A stretch of DNA of 50,609 nt from SIG710 sp045596925 (GCA_045596925.1 JAZODH010000023.1:1-50609), one strand, 5' to 3'; numbered from the stretch's first letter, positions 34,201 to 42,684 are shown. Numbers and translations: made by a program. The notes: generated by a model from the letters alone, not told the origin.

Positions 34201-34239
34201 AGCGGCGAGGGATTTGTGATAATTAAATGCAAAATCCAT
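31222..34239 (-). CDS. GH2 LacZ-type beta-galactosidase
   Basis: A 1005-aa cytoplasmic GH2 enzyme with the five-domain LacZ layout. The start LHVGCMAPRAYYIPY and PMSWQTKW match LacZ relatives. The acid/base is E441 in WSLGNEFGC and the nucleophile is E509 in LCEYSHAMGNGPGDFEAYWD. The C-terminal beta-galactosidase small chain domain begins near residue 730 (HYKVSRFTGLITSI) and includes FGRGPVESYEDK. It hydrolyses beta-galactosides such as lactose, although related glycosides are possible. It has its own promoter (34272-34300) and an AGGAGG site. It is not next to a transporter, unlike the other GH2 gene in this window. Confidence 0.94.
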   Translation of the reverse strand: MDFAFNYHKSLAALHVGCMAPRAYYIPYVSEKSALRDIRSESENFMTLCGDWDFKFYENASQLDDFMADGFTCDGFDKMTVPMSWQTKWRNGYDTPNYMNINYPFPVNPPHLPENNPCALYSRNFTVDADTLAKKSVFINFEGVDSCFYLFVNNKFAAYSQVSHMTSEVDITSLLRAGKNNIKVLVFKWCTGSYLEDQDKFRYSGIFREVYLLFRDALHIEDIYARQNVSEDLKSAEIDLELTANGKTTAKAKLISPDGGVVAEKTVKISEKGEAKIEVDEPMLWNDEEPWLYSLLVSCGSEVIYLPIALRRYEIKNRVIYINGKKVKAKGVNRHDSDPVLGSATPYDHMVRDLHIMKRHNINMVRTSHYPNDPRFLTLCDKLGFYVCDETDLETHGMNTIDWGMLTDSDEWTESYLDRVQRMFERDKNHGCVIFWSLGNEFGCGKNQRIMADYLHGRMPGCFVHCEDQTARGPKDNEEYIDIYSRMYPSTGELKEKLKTEKRPIYLCEYSHAMGNGPGDFEAYWDLIWANDNFFGGCVWEFTDHAAADGDIYNAPEYKYGGDFGDFSADGNFCVDGLVYPDRTPHTGLLELKQAQKPFAVTSFDKKTGKLKIKNRRYFTSLSDCDLNWNVTRNGVIAAQGRFASPAVNPQYQKTFEIPFDFESLDGFSYLNLSLTSNYATPWSEAGHELGFDQIVLCEIPEKVEKSTKTSVETKVAGNEIVIQIGDTHYKVSRFTGLITSICDNGRELITTPVTPNIWRAPTDNDIQLKNDWRRVGMDRAITTCLGCELETDGNDPVVVAEISMGAAARAELLRFKVKYTFTSDGVIFDFDVKCGENLPDLPRFGVMFNMPQDTEKLKYFGRGPVESYEDKHLASKVGLYQSSIVDHFENYIKPQENMAHNGTKWVQVYSWAGHGLMAVRCGDDISFNASHYTPEMLTKARHRYQLKPLSETVFCIDKKQHGIGSNSCGHRPAEPYRFKAKDFTFKFKLIPVFAENVAPFSMIG

Positions 34240-34271
34240 AATTGCCTCCTGTTTTGCCGTTTTCCGATGTC

Positions 34272-34300
34272 ATGGTATCACAAATGCCCGGTTTTTTCAA
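34272..34300 (-). promoter_or_regulatory. Promoter of the LacZ-type gene
   Basis: Minus strand: TTGAAA (34300-34295), a 17-base spacer ending in TTGTGA, and TACCAT (34277-34272). It lies about 30 bases before the ATG at 34239. Confidence 0.7.
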
Positions 34301-34319
34301 GGGTTTTTTTAAATATTTA

Positions 34320-34348
34320 TTTACAAAAAGGGAAGAATGTGATAAAAT
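34320..34348 (+). promoter_or_regulatory. Promoter upstream of the pseudouridine synthase gene
   Basis: TTTACA (34320-34325), a 17-base spacer ending in ATGTGA, and TAAAAT (34343-34348). It drives the small ORF at 34397 and/or the gene at 34519. Confidence 0.75.
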
Positions 34349-34396
34349 ATAAAAGCAGCGCGGAGCGCAAACTATAGGTGCATTCCGTCAATCGAA

Positions 34397-34492
34397 ATGA
34401 AGAAAAGGATCATAAAAGAATTTACTGTGGGATTTGCCTCGGGGCTGGTCGCCTGCGGAGCAATCTTCCTTGTGTTCCTTGAGGGAATATAA
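34397..34492 (+). CDS. Possible 31-aa single-span membrane peptide
   Basis: The frame begins MKKRIIKE and continues as one hydrophobic helix (FTVGFASGLVACGAIFLVFL), ending EGI-stop at 34490-34492. The basic N-terminus and single membrane span fit a small membrane protein. It lies 26 bases before the pseudouridine synthase gene and behind the shared promoter. The ribosome site is weak: AGGTG is about 16 bases away. It could be a leader with no function. Confidence 0.4.
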   Translation: MKKRIIKEFTVGFASGLVACGAIFLVFLEGI

Positions 34493-34518
34493 AAATTTTA
34501 GGTAAAAGGACGGGTGGT

Positions 34519-35238
34519 ATGAGGCTGGATAAATTTCTTTCGAATATGGGAATAGCCAGCCGAAGCGAAGCGGCAAAGGCGGCGCGTGGCGGGCTGATTA
34601 CCGTCAATTCCGTCCTTTGCCGTGACGTATCAAAGCATATCGACCCCGAAAAGGACGTCGTCTGCTTTAACGGCAAGCAGGTTACATATGAAAAATTCAG
34701 ATATATCCTGCTCAACAAGCCCGACGGAGTGGTCAGCGCCACCGAGGACGGTCGGGACAGAACGGTGTTGGATCTTCTTCCCACGGAGTTTCGCAAATTC
34801 GAGCTTTTTCCCTGCGGAAGACTTGATAAGCATACCTTGGGACTTGTTCTTGTCACCGATAACGGCGACCTTGCCCACCGTCTGCTTTCACCGCGCAATC
34901 ACGTGGCAAAAAAATACCGTTACGAGTCGAAATTCCCTTTGACGGACAAAGAAAAACGCACCCTGGAGGAAGGCACGATCCTGGACGACGGCTACGAAAC
35001 CAAGCCCTCGGTGATAGAGCTTGACGATGACAGAAAATCGGGTACTATCACCCTTGTTGAAGGAAAGTACCACCAGATAAAGCGAATGTTTGAGAGCGTG
35101 AACAACAAGATCACCTACCTTGAACGTATAACCTTCGGACCTCTGACCTTGGAGGGTGTTCCCGAAAGGGGAGATTGGCGCTATCTTACCGAAGACGAGA
35201 TAAAGGCGCTGGAAGAACACGGAAAGAACGAAATCTGA
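34519..35238 (+). CDS. RsuA/RluB-family rRNA pseudouridine synthase
   Basis: A 239-aa pseudouridine synthase. The N-terminal S4 RNA-binding domain begins MRLDKFLSNMGIASRSEAAKAA. The catalytic motif GRLDKHTLGLVLVTDNG (Asp in GRLD) lies near residue 100, followed by KKYRYE and the family end motif EGKYHQIKRMFESV. Such enzymes modify specific uridines of rRNA; whether the target is 16S U516 (RsuA) or 23S sites (RluB, RluE, RluF) cannot be told. tex follows after 15 bases, so the two are co-transcribed. Confidence 0.92.
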   Translation: MRLDKFLSNMGIASRSEAAKAARGGLITVNSVLCRDVSKHIDPEKDVVCFNGKQVTYEKFRYILLNKPDGVVSATEDGRDRTVLDLLPTEFRKFELFPCGRLDKHTLGLVLVTDNGDLAHRLLSPRNHVAKKYRYESKFPLTDKEKRTLEEGTILDDGYETKPSVIELDDDRKSGTITLVEGKYHQIKRMFESVNNKITYLERITFGPLTLEGVPERGDWRYLTEDEIKALEEHGKNEI

Positions 35239-35253
35239 TTAGGAGATACAAAA

Positions 35254-37416
35254 ATGGACATTATTCTTACCCTTGCAAAAGAGCTTGGACTGCGTGAGGA
35301 GCAGGTGACAAAGACGGTTGCACTGATCGACGAGGGAAACACAATACCCTTTATTGCCCGATACCGTAAGGAGATCACGGGAAGCCTTGACGATACGGTG
35401 CTTCGCGATCTTGAGGAAAAGCTCAATTACCTGAGAAACATCGAAAAGCGCAAGGAGGAGGTAAAGAACCTCATTGACGGTCAGGGCAAGCTGACCGAGG
35501 AGCTTATTGCCGCCATCGACGCCGCTCAGACCCTCACCGAGGTGGACGACATCTACCGTCCTTACCGTCCCCACAGAAAGACGAGAGCGTCCGTTGCCCG
35601 TGAAAAAGGACTTGAACCTCTTGCACAGCTTATTCTGGAAGAACGTAAATCTTATTCACCCACCATCGAGGAAGAGGCTGAGGCGTACATAGACGCGGAA
35701 AAGGGAATTACAAGCGCAAAGGAAGCTCTTGCGGGAGCTTGCGACATCATCGCAGAGGATATCTCGGACAACGCCGAGTACAGAAAAAATATCCGCAGTC
35801 TTACCTTCCGTCACGGCGTGCTTTCCTCAAAGGCGGCAACCGAGGAGGACACGGTTTACTCACAGTATTATGAGTACAGCGAGCCTGTAAAGGCGATCCC
35901 CGCGCACAGGATCTTGGCTATCAATCGCGGTGAAAAGGAGGAGATCCTGAAGGTCAAACTGGATGCGCCCAAGGATATGATTCTCAACTACCTTTACGAC
36001 TGCGTGATACATAATCCCACCTCGCCCGCGGAAAAATATCTGACCGCCGCTATGGTGGACGGCTACGATCGCCTCATCGAGCCTTCCGTTGAGCGCGAGA
36101 TCCGCTCGGATATGTTTGACGGTGCGTCGGAAAAGGCGATCGTGAACTTCGAGGTCAACCTCAAGAATCTGCTGATGCAGGCGCCACTTAAGGGCAAGAC
36201 CGTCCTTGGCTACGACCCCGGCTATCGTACAGGCTGTAAGCTTGCGGTGGTCGACAAGACCGGCAAGGTGCTTGACACGGCGGTGATCTACCCCACAAAG
36301 CCCCAGGAACGCATTGAGGAAAGTAAGAAAAAGGTTCTTGCACTTATCAAAAAATACGGTATCGACATCGTTGCCATCGGAAACGGAACTGCATCGAAAG
36401 AAAGCGAGATATTCATTGCAAATACGCTTAAAGAGCTTGACGGAAGCGTGAAGTACGCCATGGTCAGCGAGGCGGGCGCGTCTGTTTATTCTGCGTCCAA
36501 GCTTGGCGCTGACGAGTTCCCGGATTTCGACGTTACACAGCGCTCGGCAGTGTCTATTGCACGCCGTCTCCAGGATCCTCTGGCAGAGCTGGTAAAGATA
36601 GATCCCAAGGCTATCGGAGTAGGGCAGTACCAGCACGATATGAAGCCCGCACGCCTTGATACAGCCCTTGGCGGCGTGGTTGAGGACTGCGTAAACAGCG
36701 TGGGCGTTGACCTTAACACCGCGTCCCATTCTCTCCTTTCTTATATTGCGGGCATTAACGCCACCACGGCGAAGAACATAGTTCATTACCGCGAGGAAAA
36801 TGGTGAATTTACTTCACGTTCCCAGGTTCTCAAGGTGCCCAAGATCGGTGCCAAGGCTTACCAGCAGTGCGCGGGATTCTTGCGAGTGCCTACATCGAAG
36901 CAGGTGCTTGACCGCACGGGCGTTCACCCCGAATCCTACGATGCCGCAAAGGCTCTGCTCGAAAAGTTCGGATATACCGCCGCAGACGTTGCAGAGAGCA
37001 AGCTGGACGAGCTTCGCGCAAAGGCAAAGGAATACGGAATAAAGAGGCTTTGCGACGAGCTTGAAGTGGGTGAGCCGACGCTCATGGATATTATCGGCGA
37101 GCTTGAAAAGCCCGGCCGTGATCTGCGCGATTCGACTCCCGCGCCCATTCTCCGCGACGACATTATGGATCTGTCCGATCTTAAGCCCGATATGGAGCTG
37201 GTGGGAACGGTCCGCAACGTTATCGACTTCGGCGCATTCATTGATATCGGCGTCCACCAGGACGGTCTGGTACACATTTCCGAGATATGTGACCGCTACA
37301 TAAAGCACCCCTCCGAGGTGCTCTCGGTCGGCGATATCGTAAACGTAAAGGTGTTGAAGGTCGACGTGGCAAAAAAGCGCATCAGCCTTACCATGAAGAA
37401 TGTTAAGAAAGCGTAA
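35254..37416 (+). CDS. tex: Tex family RNA-binding transcription accessory protein
   Basis: A 720-aa protein with the Tex layout. It has the helical N-terminus (EEQVTKTVALIDEGNTIPFI, ARYRKEITG), the YqgF/RNase H-like domain (VLGYDPGYRTGCKLAVVD), the helix-hairpin-helix part (VGVDLNTASHSLLSYIAGIN), and the C-terminal S1 domain near 650-715 (GTVRNVIDFGAFIDIGVHQD). Tex binds nucleic acid and acts in transcription and stress tolerance. The ATG has an AGGAGA site and lies 15 bases after the pseudouridine synthase gene. No truncation is visible. Confidence 0.96.
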   Translation: MDIILTLAKELGLREEQVTKTVALIDEGNTIPFIARYRKEITGSLDDTVLRDLEEKLNYLRNIEKRKEEVKNLIDGQGKLTEELIAAIDAAQTLTEVDDIYRPYRPHRKTRASVAREKGLEPLAQLILEERKSYSPTIEEEAEAYIDAEKGITSAKEALAGACDIIAEDISDNAEYRKNIRSLTFRHGVLSSKAATEEDTVYSQYYEYSEPVKAIPAHRILAINRGEKEEILKVKLDAPKDMILNYLYDCVIHNPTSPAEKYLTAAMVDGYDRLIEPSVEREIRSDMFDGASEKAIVNFEVNLKNLLMQAPLKGKTVLGYDPGYRTGCKLAVVDKTGKVLDTAVIYPTKPQERIEESKKKVLALIKKYGIDIVAIGNGTASKESEIFIANTLKELDGSVKYAMVSEAGASVYSASKLGADEFPDFDVTQRSAVSIARRLQDPLAELVKIDPKAIGVGQYQHDMKPARLDTALGGVVEDCVNSVGVDLNTASHSLLSYIAGINATTAKNIVHYREENGEFTSRSQVLKVPKIGAKAYQQCAGFLRVPTSKQVLDRTGVHPESYDAAKALLEKFGYTAADVAESKLDELRAKAKEYGIKRLCDELEVGEPTLMDIIGELEKPGRDLRDSTPAPILRDDIMDLSDLKPDMELVGTVRNVIDFGAFIDIGVHQDGLVHISEICDRYIKHPSEVLSVGDIVNVKVLKVDVAKKRISLTMKNVKKA

Positions 37417-37452
37417 AGCAAATTTTGACGTTTGTCCTCATGTTTCGACCGC

Positions 37453-37471
37453 TTTGTGCAATTTGCACAAA
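37453..37471. promoter_or_regulatory. Operator-like 19-bp palindrome upstream of the ABC ATPase gene
   Basis: TTTGTGCAA-T-TTGCACAAA is a perfect 9-bp inverted repeat around one base. It ends about 30 bases before the -35 of the promoter at 37503. No T-run follows, so it is more like a regulator site than a terminator. Confidence 0.5.
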
Positions 37472-37502
37472 GTAACTTACCAAAGTTTAGGCAAATAACC
37501 AC

Positions 37503-37531
37503 TTTCATTTTCTGTGGTTTTGTGGTAAAAT
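37503..37531 (+). promoter_or_regulatory. Promoter of the MsmX-like gene
   Basis: TTTCAT (37503-37508), a 17-base spacer ending in TTGTGG, and TAAAAT (37526-37531). The -35 is weak and the extended -10 is good. Confidence 0.65.
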
Positions 37532-37592
37532 GTAATGCGTAAACAAAGTACTATCGAGCGGTCTGTGACCGTTCAGCCAAGGAGGATTATCA

Positions 37593-38705
37593 ATGGCAAG
37601 CCTTTCCCTTAAGCATATTTATAAGAAGTATCCCGGCGGTGTAACCGCTGTTTCCGACTTCAACCTTGAGATCAAGGATAAGGAGTTCATCGTTTTCGTT
37701 GGACCTTCCGGATGCGGTAAGTCCACGACTCTCCGTATGATCGCAGGTCTTGAGGAGATCACCGAGGGTGAGCTTTTCATCGGCGACAGACTGGTAAACG
37801 ACGTTGCTCCCAAGGATAGAGATATCGCGATGGTGTTCCAGAACTACGCGCTTTATCCTCATATGACGGTATTTGAGAACATGGCGTTCGGACTTAAGCT
37901 CCGCAAGACGCCCAAGGAAGAGATCAAGAGACGTGTTGAAGAAGCAGCTCGTATCCTTGATATCGCTCACCTGCTTGACAGAAAGCCCAAGGCTATGTCC
38001 GGTGGTCAGAAGCAGCGTGTTGCTCTGGGGCGTGCTATCGTTCGTTATCCTAAGGTATTCCTTCTTGACGAGCCTCTGTCCAACCTCGATGCTAAACTTC
38101 GTGCAGCCATGAGAACAGAGCTTACAAAGCTTCACAAGAGCGTTGAAACAACGTTCATCTACGTAACCCACGACCAGGTCGAGGCTATGACCATGGCGAG
38201 CCGTATCGTTGTTATGAAGGACGGCGTTATCCAGCAGGTTGACGCTCCTCAGACACTTTACGATAAGCCCTGCAACATCTTCGTAGCAGGCTTTATCGGA
38301 ACGCCTCAGATGAACTTCGTAAACGGTACTCTTGAGCAGAAGGGTGATGCAGTTCACTTCGTATTCGAGGGCGGCGACATCAAGCTTCCCGCAGAGAAGA
38401 CCGCTTCCGATACAGCTAAGGAATATATCGGTAAGGAAGTTGTTATCGGTATCCGTCCCGAGGCTATTCACGACGAGCCCGTTCACCTTGAGACGTTTGC
38501 AGATTCCGTTGTTGACGCGGTTGTAGACGTAACCGAGCTTATGGGATCCGAGATCCTTATGTACCTCAATGTAGGTGAGTCCAGAATGGTAGCTCGCGTA
38601 TCTCCCAGATCTCCCTCTCGCGCAGGCGACGAGATCAAGGTTGCTATCGACGCTGCAAGAATCCACATCTTCGATAAGGACATAGATCTTTGTATCACAC
38701 ACTAA
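37593..38705 (+). CDS. msmX: MsmX/UgpC-type ABC transporter ATPase
   Basis: A 370-aa ATPase with Walker A GPSGCGKS (37-44), signature MSGGQKQR near 135-142, and Walker B VFLLDEPLSNLD. It has the C-terminal OB-type regulatory domain of carbohydrate-transport ATPases (IGIRPEAIHDEP near 288-299). The family energises CUT1 importers for oligosaccharides. No permease or binding-protein gene is adjacent, so it is probably an orphan shared ATPase, as MsmX is in Bacillus. An AGGAGGA site precedes the ATG. The gene stands alone between its own promoter and terminator. Confidence 0.93.
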   Translation: MASLSLKHIYKKYPGGVTAVSDFNLEIKDKEFIVFVGPSGCGKSTTLRMIAGLEEITEGELFIGDRLVNDVAPKDRDIAMVFQNYALYPHMTVFENMAFGLKLRKTPKEEIKRRVEEAARILDIAHLLDRKPKAMSGGQKQRVALGRAIVRYPKVFLLDEPLSNLDAKLRAAMRTELTKLHKSVETTFIYVTHDQVEAMTMASRIVVMKDGVIQQVDAPQTLYDKPCNIFVAGFIGTPQMNFVNGTLEQKGDAVHFVFEGGDIKLPAEKTASDTAKEYIGKEVVIGIRPEAIHDEPVHLETFADSVVDAVVDVTELMGSEILMYLNVGESRMVARVSPRSPSRAGDEIKVAIDAARIHIFDKDIDLCITH

Positions 38706-38718
38706 TCTGATACATAAA

Positions 38719-38745
38719 AGGCAGACCGAGGGGTCTGCCTTTTTT
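38719..38745 (+). terminator. Intrinsic terminator of the MsmX-like gene
   Basis: Stem AGGCAGACC (38719-38727) with GGTCTGCCT (38732-38740), loop GAGG, then T's. Confidence 0.92.
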
Positions 38746-38768
38746 GCACGAAAAATGTTTGCGAGCAC

Positions 38769-38814
38769 ATAATTGTTTGTAGGGCGGGAGCAAGCCCCCG
38801 CCCTACAGAATTAT
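38769..38814. repeat. Palindromic repeat containing 24-bp copy B
   Basis: Ends ATAATT and AATTAT flank TGTAGGGCGGG and CCCGCCCTACA, forming a long hairpin. Bases 38783-38806 are the exact reverse complement of 24569-24592. Like that copy, it lies just after a terminator. Confidence 0.75.
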
Positions 38815-38894
38815 CTTGTGTCAATTCGGATCATCGAGAATGCCTATTGACAAAAGAAAAACCATATTTTGATAGTCCGTTTAATAGATTGATT

Positions 38895-39584
38895 TTATTT
38901 TCCCTTGCTTTCCTTTATCATTTCTCTCAATGCCGCAATCGCGTCGCTGAGTCCGCCCACGCCGTCGATAAGCCCGTATCGGACAGCTTCTTCTCCGTTA
39001 ACGATAGACCCCACGTCGGTGGCAAGCTCGTCGGGGCGCATCATAAGCTCCTGAATTTTGGCACCGTCCGCCTTTGAGTGACTGACGATAAATTTGATGA
39101 TCCTTTCCTGCATCGACTGAAAATATTTGAACGTCTGGGGAACGCCCACTACCAGTCCCGTAATGCGGACGGGGTGTATAGTCATGGTTGCCGAAGGCAC
39201 GATAAAGGATTTCTTTGCCGCCACGGCCAGTGGAACCCCGATGGAATGACCGCCGCCAAGCACCAACGAAACTGTGGGTTTTGACATGGAAGCTATCATT
39301 TCCGCAATGGCAAGCCCCGCTTCAACGTCCCCGCCCATGGTGTTCAGTACCACCAAAAGTCCTTCGATCTCGGTGCTTTCCTCGATCGCCATTAAAAGAG
39401 GTATCACGTGCTCGTACTTCGTTGCTTTTTGCCCTTCACCCAGAATGTAATGTCCCTCGATCTGCCCGATTATGCTCAGACAGTGCAGATTTCCGTCGGG
39501 GTTTTTGGTCAGCACGCTACCTGTTTTTTCTATCTCTTCAAGCCTCTGCTCCGAGTCTGTCGTTTTGTCCTTTTCTTCTGCCAT
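38895..39584 (-). CDS. ClpP-fold serine protease, TepA-like
   Basis: A 229-aa protein of the ClpP/crotonase-fold protease group. The catalytic serine is in GGGHSIGVP (S114) and the histidine in MTIHPVR (H137); NTMGGDVEAG is the upstream oxyanion-loop region. This pattern matches TepA/YmfB-type proteins of Firmicutes, not the housekeeping ClpP (about 195 residues). The N-terminal 30 residues are charged and polar without signal peptide. TepA was linked to protein export in Bacillus subtilis; its role here is inferred. GGAG precedes the ATG. It diverges from the beta-helix lipoprotein gene. Confidence 0.85.
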   Translation of the reverse strand: MAEEKDKTTDSEQRLEEIEKTGSVLTKNPDGNLHCLSIIGQIEGHYILGEGQKATKYEHVIPLLMAIEESTEIEGLLVVLNTMGGDVEAGLAIAEMIASMSKPTVSLVLGGGHSIGVPLAVAAKKSFIVPSATMTIHPVRITGLVVGVPQTFKYFQSMQERIIKFIVSHSKADGAKIQELMMRPDELATDVGSIVNGEEAVRYGLIDGVGGLSDAIAALREMIKESKGK

Positions 39585-39668
39585 TTTTATCTCCGTTCCG
39601 CCGCTGTAAGCGGCTTTTTCGTTAGTTTATCCTAAGGCTCTTTTTTTATGCGTTTTGATGAAAAACTC

Positions 39669-39697
39669 TTTACAAAAACTGCGAAACAGTGTATAAT
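39669..39697 (+). promoter_or_regulatory. Promoter of the beta-helix lipoprotein gene
   Basis: TTTACA (39669-39674), a 17-base spacer ending in CAGTG, and TATAAT (39692-39697). The -35 and the 12 bases from AGTG on (AGTGTATAATTA) also occur in the promoter at 42756. Confidence 0.85.
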
Positions 39698-39729
39698 TAT
39701 GACAATGATTTTTGAAAGGAAAACATGAC

Positions 39730-42675
39730 ATGAAGAAAAAGCTTGTTTTTTTGATGCTTGCATTGATGATGGCGTCGATGTTGCTGTGCTCCTGTTCCTC
39801 CGACAAGGATAAGGGGAAAAACAATGATGACGCTCAGCCCTCCTTTGAAACGGTTGACGAATCGCAGGCCATAGACCTGAAGGATTACATCATGATCCGC
39901 TCGGATTCTTCTTCGAAGGAAATAAAGGATGCGGCCGTGGACCTTCGTATGGCTATCCAGAAGCAATGCGGATTTCTGCCCGACCTGAAGACCGACTTTT
40001 CTGGCAGAGGAGACCTTGAGATCGTCATAGGTAAGACCAAACGCGGCGGTGTGGACGGATTGAATCAAGCCGAGTACATAATTAAGCACACCGAAAAGGG
40101 CTTTTTGATCGCAGGCGGCAGCGACGAGGCGACTATCGCGGCGCTGAAATTCTTTAAAGAAAATCTGCTTTCTCCTTCGGGGGTTCTTTGTGCATCCGAT
40201 TTTGAATATAAGGTGGACAACAGCGTTAAGATTGGCGGAAAGTCCTACGACGAGATCAAGATATTTGTGGGTCTCGAGCTTGAAAACTGCTCGGAGACCA
40301 TTATTTCCTCCTTTGAGACACTGGGTGTTCCTGCGTCTATCTGCGACGAGGAGTCAAAGGCGAACGTGGTGCTTACCGCCGATTCCGATATTAAGGTCAA
40401 CACGATTCCAAAGGGGAATTGGGGTGTAAGCGCTCAGAACGACATTCTGTATATCGTCGGCAGAAACGAGTATGACGTGAGCAACGTTTGTTCATATGTT
40501 TCCGAGTATTTTTCATCAAATAAGGGAAAATTTTCCTTTAAAGACGGGGTCTTGAAAATGGATAAGAACTTTTCAAAGGAAGAATTTTATACGCAGAAAA
40601 ATCTGACCATATACCCCGAATTTCCCGAGCGCATCCGCCGGGACTATATGTACAGCGTCTCGGTAACGCAGGGCGATAAAACGGCAACGCTTCCCGTATA
40701 TAACCATTGCCAGCCCGGAGTTTCCTATTCCCGCGATAACATCGGCGGCGATAATTGGCGTCGTTTCTCCTTGTTCGCTTTCTCGGGCGAGCAGGTGAGA
40801 ATTGACGTAAAGGTTGGCTGTGATTTTGAAAATTATTGTGTCATTCCTTCCGCAAAGGAGATCAAGAGCGAGTTCATGAACGGCGTGATCTCGATCTATC
40901 TGGATAAGCCCGAGTATATCGTGCTTCGTCTCGACGACGATAATAACACGGCGCTTTCCATTCTTGCCGATTACCCCGAATATCCTCTTGATATTCCTTC
41001 AAAGGATGATTCCAATGTCACTTGGATCTCGGGCATTGTTGAGCCTGAGGACGGATTTACCATTCTTGATAAGGAAGGACAGATCCTTTATATCGAGCCG
41101 GGTGCATTGCTGTTCTCAAGAGTAAGGCTTGATGCTGAGTACTGTAAGGTTCTCGGCCGCGGTGCCATGGTCGATCCCTTTGAGAACTTCTATAAGTTTA
41201 ACCCTGCGGGTCAGACCGAGTCCAAGGGCGTTAAATTTGTGCAGATGGTGGGTCAGTACGGACTTTTCGACGGCCCCGTGCTTCTTGACGCCCATTGCTA
41301 CAACTTTAACGTGAAGAAAAACTGCGTGGTTCGTAACGCTAAAGCACTTTCCGTTATGATAACCTCGGACGGACTTCAGCTGGGTGCGGGAAGCCTGGCA
41401 GAGCGTTGCTTTATGTACGTTGGCGATAACGGTACGGTTTACAGCGGCGATAACGTTCAGTATAAGGATATCACCATCGGAACCACCTGTGCCGCCATCT
41501 TTCCTCAAGGCGGAACGAAAAACTGTAAGATGGAAGATATTTACGTCTTCCGTTCCGATGGGGGACTTATAAACAACCGATATAACGGAAGCAGTGAAAC
41601 ACCCAACGAGCAAGAACATTCGGTGGATATTATCGGTCTCTATGCCGACGACTGCACCTGCCTGCCTTGGTTCTTCCAGGGACAGAACATGGGCAGACTC
41701 GATAAGGTGTTCAATATCGTCAACGCCACCTCCTGCGGCACCAGAGGCGTTGAATCTCATTACAACACCCATGACGGTACGTTTATTCGTTTCGACACCA
41801 CCGAGGGCAAGATATTCACGGATAACTATACCCTCAATATCAAAAATCTCTATATCGGCGGTCAGCTGATAAAGACCACCGATGATATCAACGTCAAGGA
41901 ATCGGGGCAGGGCATGAGCCCCAAAAATGTCATAAATCTTGAGTATGATGACACCAAGGTGGTTACCAGAAAAAATATTGAGGTTAGCTATAAAAACTCG
42001 CTGAACGTCTATATCGGCGCACTTCAGGTGTTCCTGTCCGATCCCGCTGTTTCCGAGGGCGGTAAGATCTATCTGCCTGCCGATGAGATCAAGACGCTTT
42101 TGCGCGTCAAGGGAGATCTCAAGACTGTGGATAAGAACGGCGTCAAGTACGTGGAAACAAAGGAGCTTGTTTCCGCGAAAATGGCAGAGGACGGCGAAAT
42201 TGTCGGTAATTCCGTTGTTCTGACTCCCGTTTATAACGGAGAAAATCTTCTCCTTCCCGACAGCGGCGATATTCCTTACTACATTGAGGCTATTGCTTAC
42301 ATGGTGGATATGACTGCGGAAACTACCGACGGTGAAACGGTATACAATCTTTTCAACGCCGCCAAGAACGGCTCGGGTCTGTCAAGAGATCTGACAGACG
42401 AGGTCAAGATGTACGGAAACGGCACCTATGTTCTTGAGTTTGAGATAAGAGGAAACGGAGCTGCCCGTGCAAGGCACGTACTGTACACCTCTGACGACAA
42501 TTCGAGCAAGGTATATCCCATAAGCATGAGCGGCGGTTGGCAGACTATGAGAGTTGAAATGGATGTGAATTTTAATCTGAACGATTTCGAATCTTATTCC
42601 TTCTCGATCACCACAAACGATGATACCACAAGTGCTTTTGACGTAAGAAATATTACCGTCACGAAAATTTCCTGA
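39730..42675 (+). CDS. Lipoprotein with right-handed beta-helix domain (paralogue 1)
   Basis: A 981-aa surface lipoprotein. The start at ATG 39730 follows GAAAGGA by nine bases. The signal peptide ends in the lipobox LLCSC, with lipidated C22. Residues about 50-290 form an extra N-terminal domain absent from the two paralogues (VIGKTKRGGVDGL near 100). From about 295 the protein matches the next two genes: a beta-sandwich (FPERIRRDYMYSVSVTQGDK) and then a beta-helix of pectin-lyase type with TSDG near 544 and MYVGDNGTVYS. The fold is that of GH28/GH49-like enzymes, but the second acidic pair is DN, not DD. The substrate is unknown. A C-terminal beta-sandwich ends the protein. Confidence 0.75.
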   Translation: MKKKLVFLMLALMMASMLLCSCSSDKDKGKNNDDAQPSFETVDESQAIDLKDYIMIRSDSSSKEIKDAAVDLRMAIQKQCGFLPDLKTDFSGRGDLEIVIGKTKRGGVDGLNQAEYIIKHTEKGFLIAGGSDEATIAALKFFKENLLSPSGVLCASDFEYKVDNSVKIGGKSYDEIKIFVGLELENCSETIISSFETLGVPASICDEESKANVVLTADSDIKVNTIPKGNWGVSAQNDILYIVGRNEYDVSNVCSYVSEYFSSNKGKFSFKDGVLKMDKNFSKEEFYTQKNLTIYPEFPERIRRDYMYSVSVTQGDKTATLPVYNHCQPGVSYSRDNIGGDNWRRFSLFAFSGEQVRIDVKVGCDFENYCVIPSAKEIKSEFMNGVISIYLDKPEYIVLRLDDDNNTALSILADYPEYPLDIPSKDDSNVTWISGIVEPEDGFTILDKEGQILYIEPGALLFSRVRLDAEYCKVLGRGAMVDPFENFYKFNPAGQTESKGVKFVQMVGQYGLFDGPVLLDAHCYNFNVKKNCVVRNAKALSVMITSDGLQLGAGSLAERCFMYVGDNGTVYSGDNVQYKDITIGTTCAAIFPQGGTKNCKMEDIYVFRSDGGLINNRYNGSSETPNEQEHSVDIIGLYADDCTCLPWFFQGQNMGRLDKVFNIVNATSCGTRGVESHYNTHDGTFIRFDTTEGKIFTDNYTLNIKNLYIGGQLIKTTDDINVKESGQGMSPKNVINLEYDDTKVVTRKNIEVSYKNSLNVYIGALQVFLSDPAVSEGGKIYLPADEIKTLLRVKGDLKTVDKNGVKYVETKELVSAKMAEDGEIVGNSVVLTPVYNGENLLLPDSGDIPYYIEAIAYMVDMTAETTDGETVYNLFNAAKNGSGLSRDLTDEVKMYGNGTYVLEFEIRGNGAARARHVLYTSDDNSSKVYPISMSGGWQTMRVEMDVNFNLNDFESYSFSITTNDDTTSAFDVRNITVTKIS

Positions 42676-42684
42676 AATATGCTC

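Noticed and set aside
32845..34377. Plus-strand 510-aa open frame
   Set aside because: Antisense to the LacZ-type GH2 gene, which has catalytic motifs and its own promoter; composition is typical of antisense frames.
37590..38768. Minus-strand 392-aa open frame
   Set aside because: Antisense to the MsmX-like ATPase, whose Walker and signature motifs are complete.
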